Shown here: positions 1 to 5,447 of the stretch, piece by piece | Numbering within the stretch: the first letter of the stretch is position 1 | Layout: each line of letters begins with the position of its first letter | Assembly (NCBI GenBank): GCA_943330985.1 | Contig: CALQJV010000101.1 | Coordinates: 1 to 5,447 of the forward strand | Length of the DNA: 5,447 nt | From: Chitinophaga pinensis | Lineage (GTDB): Bacteria; Bacteroidota; Bacteroidia; M30B66 | Direction of reading: 5' to 3' | Position numbers and translations under genes: made by a program | The notes under the pieces: generated by a model | Seen by the model: the letters and a program-made list of their open reading frames with translations, nothing else | Database searches by the model: none | Told to the model about the DNA's origin: nothing

Positions 1-552
1 GGAGATAGTTTGGAAATCGATTTCATTGAGATTCTTAAACGCCCCGATGTTTCCATTTCAGTGAATCCTTCCATAACAACATTGTCTAACCCAGAAATTC
101 GTCTTATTAGTCAAACAGCTGGCGGACAAAACGAAACTTGGACGATAAATCCATTAGGCACTTATACGGGCGATACCGTTTTAGTTTCGATGCCTGATAC
201 TGGAATATTTTATGTTGATTTTTCGGTAATCACCGAACAAGGATGCGAAGCAACGATTCGGAAAAATATTCAGGTTGTTGATGATTTTCAAATCTATGTG
301 CCAACTGGATTTACTCCAAACAACGATGGATTAAATGATATTTTTAAACCTATTTGCACTGGTTACAAATTAAAGGGCTTCGATTTCAGAATATTCAATC
401 GTTTGGGAGAAGAGGTTTTTTTTACTGATAATCCAAATATAGGTTGGGACCCACAGAGCGTTCAATCGGATGTGTATGTTTGGAAGTTGACAGCGAGAAG
501 TTTGTTGAATGAAGATAAAATGATGAATGGCACAATCACCATTTTTCGTTAA
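1..552 (+). CDS. 3' end of a secreted protein with type B T9SS (CHU_C) sorting domain
   Basis: This is the last 183 codons of a longer gene: the frame is open to base 1, so the TTG at base 10 is not a real start. Residues about 16-93 form a PKD/Ig-like beta domain. Residues about 95-183 match the gliding-motility-associated C-terminal (CHU_C, type B sorting) family: the hallmark FTPNNDGLNDIF lies at about 104-115, followed by FRIFNRLGEEVFF, GW(D) and VYVWKLTAR, ending GTITIFR. Known family role: such domains direct proteins through the outer membrane by T9SS and often to the cell surface; the rest of the protein, outside the window, sets the function. The loop between GWD and VYVW is shorter than the usual WDG...G(V/T)Y form and lacks the usual glycine before VYV. 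Family assignment is secure; function unknown. Confidence 0.92.
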   Translation, partial: GDSLEIDFIEILKRPDVSISVNPSITTLSNPEIRLISQTAGGQNETWTINPLGTYTGDTVLVSMPDTGIFYVDFSVITEQGCEATIRKNIQVVDDFQIYVPTGFTPNNDGLNDIFKPICTGYKLKGFDFRIFNRLGEEVFFTDNPNIGWDPQSVQSDVYVWKLTARSLLNEDKMMNGTITIFR

Positions 553-583
553 TTGATAGAATCCAATTTCAACTTAACGAAAA
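543..583. repeat. Perfect 10-bp inverted repeat spanning both convergent stop codons
   Basis: TTTTCGTTAA at 543-552 is the exact reverse complement of TTAACGAAAA at 574-583. The 21-nt spacer is precisely the gap between the stop codon of the left gene (TAA 550-552) and that of nadB (574-576 on the minus strand). Inside, TTGA (553-556) can pair with TCAA (569-572), giving about 14 bp with one bulged C. Both proteins end Phe-Arg-stop with the same codons, TTT CGT TAA. A T-run (586-590) follows on the plus strand, two bases past the stem; no T-run follows in the nadB direction. It may be a shared transcription-end stem-loop, or a coincidence of similar gene ends. It is not a textbook intrinsic terminator, because the stem has few GC pairs. 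Confidence 0.45.
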
Positions 584-2163
584 CGTTTTTCTCCCAAAGT
601 GGGGTAGTCGATAGAGTAATGTAATCCCTTACTCTCTTTTCTTAAACGAGCGGATTTAATAATTAAATAAGCGACTAAAATCAGGTTTCTTAATTCGCAA
701 AGCTGGGGAGAAAGTGTTGTTCTTTTGTACATACTTTCTGTTTCGCGGTGAAGAATTTGCAATCGGTCTAAGGCACGTTGAAGGCGGATGTTACTTCTTA
801 CAATGCCAACATAACTGCTCATAATGGATTGAAGTTCCCGCACGTTTTGCGTAATCAATACCATTTCTTCTTGAACTACCGTCCCTTTAATATCCCATAC
901 AGGAATGTTTTCAGTAACTGGGGAAGTTGAGAATAATGAAATGGCTGTTTGCGCAGCACGATGCGCGTAAACCAAAGCTTCTAATAAAGAATTGGAAGCT
1001 AGGCGGTTTGCACCATGAAGTCCCGTAGATGAACATTCGCCTGCAGCCAACAAATTTTGAATGCTTGTTTGGGCGTGTTCGTCAACGTCAATTCCACCAC
1101 ACATATAATGACAAGCCGGAACAACCGGAATCATATCTTTTGAGAGGTCAATTCCAAGCGTTTTACATTTCTCAATGATGTTAGGGAAATGATTCAATAA
1201 ATCGGTTTGATTAAGATGACGACAATCCAAAAACACACATTCATCACCACGCACTTTTAATTCATTATCAATAGCTCTAGCAACAATATCGCGAGGAGCA
1301 AGCGAAGCACGTTGATCGTATAATGGCATAAAATCGATCCCCTCACTGTTCCGAAGAATAGCTCCAACACCGCGCATAGCTTCTGTAATTAAAAATGCAG
1401 GTTGAACACCTGGTTGGTAAAGTGCAGTAGGATGAAACTGAATAAATTCCATGTTGCTCACCTTTCCTTTTGCGCGATAAACCATGGCAACCCCATCGCC
1501 TGTTGCAATTCGAGGATTTGTTGAACTTGCATAAACGTTTCCTGCGCCGCCCGATGCCATTAATGTAATTTTAGATAAAATAACATCGGTATTTCCTGTT
1601 TTTAAATTCAATGCATAAACACCATAACAATGAATATTGGGTGTTGAACTGTTTACATAATGACCAAGATGGTGCTCTGTTATAATTTCAACAGCAAAAT
1701 GATGATCTAATATTTCAATGTTTGGATGGGCATGAACCTGCTCAATTAATGCCCGCTCGATTTCAAATCCGGTATTGTCTTTATGATGTAAAATGCGGTT
1801 TTCAGAATGACCGCCTTCTTTACCAAGATCAAACTCTCCGCGAGTATTCTTGTCGAATTGTGCACCCCATTCAATGAGTTCTTGGATCCGCTCAGGTGCC
1901 TCTGTAATAACCAACCTCACAATTTTCTCATCACACAATCCATCTCCAGCAATTAACGTATCTTGAATATGTTTATCAAATGAATCGGGTGAATAGGTTA
2001 CAGCAGCAATTCCACCTTGAGCATATTTGGTGTTCGATTCATCTTCGTCGCTTTTGGTTATCATGCAAACCCTTCCCGATTGGGCTACTTTTAAGGCATA
2101 ACATAGCCCAGCGATTCCAGATCCGATAATTAAAAAATCAACATGTTTTTGTTTCGTAACCAT
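574..2163 (-). CDS. nadB: L-aspartate oxidase (NadB)
   Basis: A 529-aa FAD enzyme of the succinate dehydrogenase/fumarate reductase flavoprotein family. NadB oxidises L-aspartate to iminoaspartate with oxygen or fumarate as acceptor; NadA then makes quinolinate for NAD synthesis in the cytosol. The Rossmann FAD motif GSGIAG is at 14-19. SNTKYAQGG (43-51) carries Asn44 where SdhA/FrdA have the histidine that binds FAD covalently, favouring NadB. Residues matching the E. coli active site are all present: Glu121, His244 (QFHPT), Thr260, Arg291 (PRDIVARA), His352 (CHYMCGG), Arg387 and Ser390 (GANRLASNSL). The C-terminal helical domain (about 430-529) ends with the typical SKGLHYSIDYP. Length is normal. 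The ATG at 2163 puts the FAD fold seven residues in, as expected; no Shine-Dalgarno is visible. No nadA or nadC is adjacent here. No frameshift or lost key residue. Confidence 0.98.
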   Translation of the reverse strand: MVTKQKHVDFLIIGSGIAGLCYALKVAQSGRVCMITKSDEDESNTKYAQGGIAAVTYSPDSFDKHIQDTLIAGDGLCDEKIVRLVITEAPERIQELIEWGAQFDKNTRGEFDLGKEGGHSENRILHHKDNTGFEIERALIEQVHAHPNIEILDHHFAVEIITEHHLGHYVNSSTPNIHCYGVYALNLKTGNTDVILSKITLMASGGAGNVYASSTNPRIATGDGVAMVYRAKGKVSNMEFIQFHPTALYQPGVQPAFLITEAMRGVGAILRNSEGIDFMPLYDQRASLAPRDIVARAIDNELKVRGDECVFLDCRHLNQTDLLNHFPNIIEKCKTLGIDLSKDMIPVVPACHYMCGGIDVDEHAQTSIQNLLAAGECSSTGLHGANRLASNSLLEALVYAHRAAQTAISLFSTSPVTENIPVWDIKGTVVQEEMVLITQNVRELQSIMSSYVGIVRSNIRLQRALDRLQILHRETESMYKRTTLSPQLCELRNLILVAYLIIKSARLRKESKGLHYSIDYPTLGEKRFR

Positions 2164-2191
2164 GGGTCTAAATTAAGAATTCATGAAACGG

Positions 2192-2212
2192 AGATTGAAT
2201 AATCTTCAATCT
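2192..2212. promoter_or_regulatory. 8-bp inverted repeat upstream of nadB, possible operator or leader hairpin
   Basis: AGATTGAA (2192-2199) and TTCAATCT (2205-2212) are perfect inverted arms around a 5-nt centre (TAATC). The 21-bp palindrome starts 29 bp upstream of the nadB start codon, in the 151-bp gap shared with the divergent gene. Its size and place would suit a dimeric repressor site controlling nadB, or a hairpin in the nadB leader. I do not recognise it as the site of a named NAD regulator. AT-rich intergenic DNA gives such arms by chance fairly often, so confidence is low. Confidence 0.3.
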
Positions 2213-2290
2213 TTAATTTCAAGAAACTCGTTATTGCCGAATTCTGAATAACAATATAGCATACATATTTTTCTATACCATTCAAATGTG

Positions 2291-2298
2291 TAAATTTG
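2291..2298 (+). promoter_or_regulatory. Bacteroidota-type -7 promoter box (TAAATTTG) for the 2315 gene
   Basis: TAAATTTG fits the TAnnTTTG -7 consensus known for Bacteroides and Flavobacterium exactly. A T-run (2268-2272), about 19 nt upstream, could stand in for the -33 TTTG/TTG element but is a poor match. Transcription would begin around 2303-2306, leaving a leader of only about 10 nt before the ATG at 2315, with no Shine-Dalgarno, which is acceptable in this phylum. Confidence 0.5.
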
Positions 2299-2314
2299 TC
2301 AGAATCCCTTTGAT

Positions 2315-4741
2315 ATGAGAAAACTATACGTCCTTATTTTACTTGCATTTTCAATTAACGCCCTTCAATCACAAACCATTTTGTTCGAAGAGAATTTTGA
2401 GAGTTTTACCAATTCATTTTTTCTTAATACAAATGATCAAGGAGGTACTATTTCAGGAAAGAATTTATGGGTAGTTAATAATTCCTATCTGGGAGGCGAT
2501 GTAAATGTATTTTGCCCATTTCCCTCATCTGTTCCTTTATCAGCAACTCCCGATCAGCCAATAGCAATTACTTCAAATCCACAGAGTAGTTATCTTCATA
2601 TTACTTCGCAAGATGGTCTAAGCTCTTCAGTTGATAATTGTCATTTTGCCGCAGCAGATATTTTCGGGTGCAATCCCCCAGAAAATTACTTTGCTCGTAT
2701 GTCTAACAGTATTAATACAGTTGGCCAAAGCAATGTAGAAGTTAGTTTCTGGTGGTTGTGTTCTGGAGCTTCCGCTGTTGCCTACGGTGAAGTTTATTAC
2801 AGTATAGATAATGGTTCAACATGGTCCACTCTTGGAATAATAAACGAATATGCGAATCAGAGTAATTGGATTCAAACCACAATTCAAAATTCGGTTTTAG
2901 ATAACCAAGCGAGTTTAATGATCGGATTCAACTTTGTAAACACGTCAAATTTATTTGTTTCTCCTACCGATCCTGCATTTGGAATTGATGACTTCCAAAT
3001 TTCAAGTTCACCTTCAACAATAAATACCATAAATACGGACCCTATATTATTAGGCCCTTATTGCCCAGGTCAACCAATTTCAGTTCCATTTTCTGCTTCT
3101 GGGACTTTTAGCTCTAGCAATGTATACACAGCTCAGCTATCTAATTCGTTTGGTTTATTTACTTCACCAATTTCAATTGGTACTTTAAATGGATCGGGAA
3201 CATCGGGTGTCATTAATGCAACTATCCCAATGGGAACAATACCAGGAACGCTATATCAAATTCGCGTTATTGCAAGCAATCCAAATACAATAGGGAGTCC
3301 AAGTGTAGTAAATATTGAAGTGGCCGGAAGCCCAACAGCATCCATTTCACCAGATTCCTATTCCTCAATATGTGCAGGTGGTGTAGCATTTTTATTTTTT
3401 GATGGAAGTGCTGGACAAATACAATGGCTGAGTTCCACAAACAATGTAAATTTCACTCCAATTCTAGGAGCAAATAATGCAACGCTAACAACCAATCCAT
3501 TAACCCAAACGACTTATTTTCAGGCTTCAGTCACTAACAATTGCGGAACAACAACATCGCAATCTTGGGCTGTTACATTAACAAATGTTGTAAATATTCC
3601 TGTAACCTATTCACCTAATGCGCTTAACTTATGTAATGGACCGATAACAGTGAGTGTTGTTGGTGATTTTTTCGATCTAGTTTGGTCGAATCAACAAGCA
3701 GGAACTGCAGTAATTGTAGTAAGTTCGGCTTCTTCGATTTCGGTGGTAGGTACAGACATTAATGGATGCCCTGCAGCATCTAATCCTTTGGTGTTTATTG
3801 AAACTATACCTGCAGCAATTTCAATTTCACCTGCAAGTCCTATTACAATTTGCAGCGACCCAGCGACCTTAACCGCAAGTTCTGGGTTTGTAACTTACAA
3901 TTGGTCCGATAGTCATATTGGAGTGAGTAATTCCGTTACAAGCCCCGGCTCATATTCTGTTACTGCAACCGATGCCCAAGGCTGCATCGTCACTTCATCG
4001 CCCGTAATTGTGCAGAATGGTTCTTCAGTAAATATTCCAGTTTCCCCTAGTATTTCAGCCATTTGCGACAATGTTCCTGCTACGCTTACAGCGGATGTTG
4101 GATTCTTCAATTACACTTGGTCAAACGGAGCTATTGGGCAAGAAATTACAGTTAGTTTACCTGGTTTTTACTCTGTTTCTGGAACGGATGCAAATGGTTG
4201 TCCCGGTGAATCTGCTTTGGTGGAGGTTATTCAAGCCCAGTTTCCTGTTGCTAACTTTACCTATACACAAACAAGTGGTTATGCCATAACTTTTGATAAT
4301 AGTTCACAAAATGGACTTGAATACGAGTGGATTTTTGGAAGCTTAGGGGCGTCTCCTTTAGCAAATCCATCTTTTACTTTTCCAGATAGTGGCCCCTACC
4401 AAATTACACTCATTGCAAGTAATCCATGTAGCTCAGATACTATCACTAAAACAATTATTGTAACCTATGTTGGAATTCAAGATTTGGATGAATCAACGAA
4501 TTTCTCGGTTAGTCCCAATCCTTCATCTGAGGATTTTATTATTACTCAACACGGCTCTTCTTCATCAATTAGCGGATTAATATTGCGCGACATTTCAGGA
4601 CGTGTTGTTTATCAAAACGCTCAAGAAATAAATGAGCTTTCTAATTTTATTTTGCCTACAAGCAATCTTCCCGCTGGCATGTATTTTCTCCATTTCGAAA
4701 CGATGAATGGAACAGTGAATATTCGAGTATTAAAAAAATAA
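2315..4741 (+). CDS. Secreted multidomain Ig/PKD-repeat protein with type A T9SS sorting domain
   Basis: An 808-aa exported protein. Residues 1-20 are a signal peptide (basic MRK, hydrophobic LYVLILLAF, likely cleavage after LQSQ). Residues about 22-231 look like a jelly-roll, carbohydrate-binding or MAM-like beta domain common in Flavobacteriales surface proteins (FEENFES near the start, FGIDDFQIS at the end). Residues 241-338 resemble a Bacteroidota Ig-like module (PYCPGQPISVPFSASGTF). Residues 340-422 are an Ig_7-like module with Cys353 and Cys410. Three tandem 66-68-residue modules follow (430-497, 502-567, 573-639). Residues 643-717 form a PKD domain (FDNSSQNGLEYEWIFG). Residues 729-808 are the type A sorting domain: SPNP at 733-736, LRDISGRVVY, LPAGMYFLHF and final VLKK. 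Known role: T9SS export and often surface attachment. No catalytic motif is seen, so adhesin or matrix protein is inference only. The ATG at 2315 gives an ideal signal peptide. A strong terminator lies about 140 nt past the stop. Confidence 0.95.
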   Translation: MRKLYVLILLAFSINALQSQTILFEENFESFTNSFFLNTNDQGGTISGKNLWVVNNSYLGGDVNVFCPFPSSVPLSATPDQPIAITSNPQSSYLHITSQDGLSSSVDNCHFAAADIFGCNPPENYFARMSNSINTVGQSNVEVSFWWLCSGASAVAYGEVYYSIDNGSTWSTLGIINEYANQSNWIQTTIQNSVLDNQASLMIGFNFVNTSNLFVSPTDPAFGIDDFQISSSPSTINTINTDPILLGPYCPGQPISVPFSASGTFSSSNVYTAQLSNSFGLFTSPISIGTLNGSGTSGVINATIPMGTIPGTLYQIRVIASNPNTIGSPSVVNIEVAGSPTASISPDSYSSICAGGVAFLFFDGSAGQIQWLSSTNNVNFTPILGANNATLTTNPLTQTTYFQASVTNNCGTTTSQSWAVTLTNVVNIPVTYSPNALNLCNGPITVSVVGDFFDLVWSNQQAGTAVIVVSSASSISVVGTDINGCPAASNPLVFIETIPAAISISPASPITICSDPATLTASSGFVTYNWSDSHIGVSNSVTSPGSYSVTATDAQGCIVTSSPVIVQNGSSVNIPVSPSISAICDNVPATLTADVGFFNYTWSNGAIGQEITVSLPGFYSVSGTDANGCPGESALVEVIQAQFPVANFTYTQTSGYAITFDNSSQNGLEYEWIFGSLGASPLANPSFTFPDSGPYQITLIASNPCSSDTITKTIIVTYVGIQDLDESTNFSVSPNPSSEDFIITQHGSSSSISGLILRDISGRVVYQNAQEINELSNFILPTSNLPAGMYFLHFETMNGTVNIRVLKK
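3602..4231 (+). repeat. Three tandem Ig-like protein modules with conserved cysteine pairs
   Basis: Within the 2315 gene, modules at 3602-3805, 3818-4015 and 4031-4231 repeat the same pattern: an early Cys, then F-x-x-(Y/L)-x-W-S, then a pattern close to Y/I-S-V-x-(G/A)-T-D-x-x-G-C. The cysteine pairs are 440/485, 513/557 and 584/629, spaced 44-45 residues apart and presumably disulphide-bonded after export. Modules 2 and 3 are closest to each other (both ATLTA, G-F-x-x-Y-x-W-S, PGxYSV); module 1 is more diverged and lacks the aromatic Tyr before the Trp. The DNA is not near-identical, so this is old duplication rather than a recent expansion. Confidence 0.8.
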
Positions 4742-4792
4742 ATCTCTAGCAAATTAAACTACTTATGTTTCAAAAAATCAATTCAATTTATA

Positions 4793-4800
4793 TACCTTTG
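4793..4800 (+). promoter_or_regulatory. Bacteroidota-type -7 promoter box (TACCTTTG) before a candidate small RNA
   Basis: TACCTTTG matches TAnnTTTG exactly and lies about 50 bp past the stop of the 2315 gene. A TTTC at 4768-4771, 21 nt upstream, is one base from the -33 TTTG. The expected transcription start, about 4804-4807, falls at the base of the first hairpin. No sizeable ORF begins between this box and the terminator at 4879, so the box would drive a short transcript. Confidence 0.5.
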
Positions 4801-4803
4801 TTG

Positions 4804-4912
4804 AGGTTATTGTAATAAATAACCTATGCCAATTTTCTGTTTTTTGGTAGATTTACAGAATTCAATTGGTGGTTTGTGAAATAAAAAGGGGCTTCGGCCC
4901 CTTTTTATTTTT
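4804..4912 (+). ncRNA. Candidate structured small RNA (about 105 nt)
   Basis: The stretch between a promoter box and a strong terminator folds into consecutive hairpins. Hairpin 1 pairs AGGTTATT (4804-4811) with AATAACCT (4818-4825), a perfect 8-bp stem with a 6-nt loop. Hairpin 2 pairs CCAATT (4829-4834) with AATTGG (4864-4869) and TTCTGT (4835-4840) with ACAGAA (4855-4860), leaving a 3-nt bulge (TTC 4861-4863) and a 14-nt apical loop. Hairpin 3 is the terminator. An alternative fold pairs AACC (4821-4824) with GGTT (4871-4874), lengthening hairpin 2 at the cost of hairpin 1. The long bulged stem and size recall 6S-like RNAs such as the 6S-Flavo class, but I cannot confirm this by eye. Alternatives are a structured 3' UTR of the upstream gene, or a transcript encoding a 17-aa peptide (4826-4879). 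Confidence 0.4.
4879..4910 (+). terminator. Strong intrinsic terminator with UUCG tetraloop
   Basis: A perfect 14-bp stem, AAATAAAAAGGGGC (4879-4892) against GCCCCTTTTTATTT (4897-4910), closes the very stable C(UUCG)G tetraloop (4893-4896). The GC core is GGGGC/GCCCC, followed by a T-rich tail through 4912. It is symmetric and could act in both directions, but no minus-strand gene lies upstream of it here, so it most likely ends the plus-strand transcripts from the 2315 gene and from the promoter at 4793. Confidence 0.95.
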
Positions 4913-4985
4913 ATCTAAGTTCTTTGTAACTTTTGTTTAAATTATAGGTATATGAGAATCATTGTATTTCCTATAAAAAACAGTT

Positions 4986-5447
4986 TTGAAGAAGCCTTAC
5001 TTCCAAATTCTATTCTTCTTTTTCGTCCTTATTAGTCGCGCCATTTATAGTCAAGTGGCATGCGGATACGGTTTCTCGTATTCTTCCAATATTCCTTATC
5101 AAGCAATAGCTTCAACAAATCCAACAATAATTTTAGCTAGTGGCTCTGCCCAACCAGCAAACATCAATCAACTATCGCCTACTGACGAAGATATTTTCCC
5201 CAATCAATCACTCGGATTCTCTTTTAATTTTAATGGTCAATCATACACCCAATGTGGTGTTTCTACAAATGGGTGGATATGGTTTGGAAATTCAAATCCA
5301 GTTAAAGCTGCCGGGATCGTAATACCTTTCACCAACATTCTCGATAGCGAAGTGCCAATTGAGGGAATTGTTTCGGCACTCAACGGCGATTTGGAAGGAA
5401 GGTGGACAGCTGAACTGGCAACCATTAAAACACGAATTGATGGAGCC
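4986..5447 (+). CDS. N-terminal part of an exported protein, TTG start, cut by window end
   Basis: The frame is open from a TAA at 4974 to the window edge. I take TTG at 4986 as the start because it gives a classic signal peptide: M-K-K-P-Y, then hydrophobic ILFFFFVLI, with likely cleavage after IYSQ (residue 23), like the LQSQ site of the 2315 protein. No ATG occurs in this frame in the 154 codons present; GTG at 5055 would lose the signal. The mature start (VACGYGFSYSS, then LGFSFNFNGQSY at 76-87 and CGVSTNGWIWFG at 90-101) is typical of the N-terminal beta domain of large Bacteroidota secreted proteins, often T9SS cargo; the sorting domain would lie beyond the window. Cys26 is not in a good lipobox (QVAC). 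A weak -7-like TAACTTTT is at 4927-4934. Function unknown. A frameshift in the A-tract 4975-4980, joining the ATG at 4952, is a less likely alternative. Confidence 0.8.
   Translation, partial: MKKPYFQILFFFFVLISRAIYSQVACGYGFSYSSNIPYQAIASTNPTIILASGSAQPANINQLSPTDEDIFPNQSLGFSFNFNGQSYTQCGVSTNGWIWFGNSNPVKAAGIVIPFTNILDSEVPIEGIVSALNGDLEGRWTAELATIKTRIDGA

Noticed and set aside
10..12. TTG as start codon of the left gene
   Set aside because: The frame continues open to base 1 and the visible part is only a PKD-like domain plus sorting domain without a signal peptide, so the gene begins outside the window.
580..589. AAAACGTTTT palindrome
   Set aside because: A perfect 10-bp palindrome but with no loop and low GC, inside the nadB 3' end; not a terminator by itself.
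2230..2252. GTTATT / AATAAC inverted repeat in the divergent intergenic region
   Set aside because: Only 6 bp arms with an 11-nt spacer in AT-rich DNA; expected by chance.
2283..2290. Possible -7 box for nadB on the minus strand (CACATTTG)
   Set aside because: It deviates from TAnnTTTG at the first base, would leave a leader of more than 100 nt, and overlaps the promoter region of the divergent gene; no better nadB promoter was found by eye.
3913..4110. 65-codon minus-strand ORF
   Set aside because: It lies wholly inside the 2315 gene, antisense to well-conserved Ig-like modules, and has no recognisable protein features.
4071..4289. 72-codon plus-strand ORF in another frame
   Set aside because: It overlaps the third Ig-like module and the PKD domain of the 2315 gene, whose frame is clearly the coding one.
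5043..5063. Lipoprotein signal at Cys26 of the last gene
   Set aside because: The residues before the cysteine (Q-V-A) lack the hydrophobic -3 residue of a lipobox, and a signal peptidase I site after YSQ fits better.
5140..5425. Two ORFs (plus 5140-5322, minus 5237-5425)
   Set aside because: Both are shadows of the exported protein frame starting at 4986, which runs open to the window end and has a signal peptide and a recognisable N-terminal domain style.

Overview
The window looks like chromosome from a member of Bacteroidota, most likely order Flavobacteriales. This rests on three genes for proteins secreted by the type IX secretion system (T9SS), with both type A and type B C-terminal sorting domains, on AT-rich DNA, on start codons without Shine-Dalgarno sequences, and on promoter-like TAnnTTTG boxes. 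A Fluviicola/Crocinitomicaceae-like source is a guess from protein style only.

Layout, left to right. (1) Bases 1-552, plus strand: 3' end of a large secreted protein whose start lies outside the window; it has a PKD-like domain followed by a type B (gliding-motility-associated, CHU_C) sorting domain. (2) Bases 574-2163, minus strand: complete nadB, L-aspartate oxidase, with all expected FAD and substrate residues. It converges on gene 1 with only 21 nt between the stops, and a perfect 10-bp inverted repeat takes in both stop codons. (3) Bases 2164-2314: divergent intergenic region with an 8-bp inverted repeat near nadB and a promoter-like box just before the next gene. (4) Bases 2315-4741, plus strand: complete 808-aa secreted multidomain protein with signal peptide, N-terminal beta-sandwich region, Ig/PKD-like modules including three tandem cysteine-paired repeats, and a type A sorting domain. 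(5) Bases 4742-4985: intergenic, holding a TAnnTTTG promoter box, two hairpins and a very strong UUCG-capped terminator. Together these look like a small RNA gene of about 105 nt. (6) Bases 4986 to the window end, plus strand: start of another exported protein, most plausibly initiated at TTG, cut off by the window edge.

The genes do not form a visible pathway. nadB is a housekeeping NAD-synthesis gene without nadA or nadC beside it, set among cell-surface or secreted proteins. I see no mobile element, CRISPR array, tRNA, rRNA or defence system. The part most worth following up is the candidate structured RNA at about 4804-4912; the rest is fairly ordinary for this phylum.
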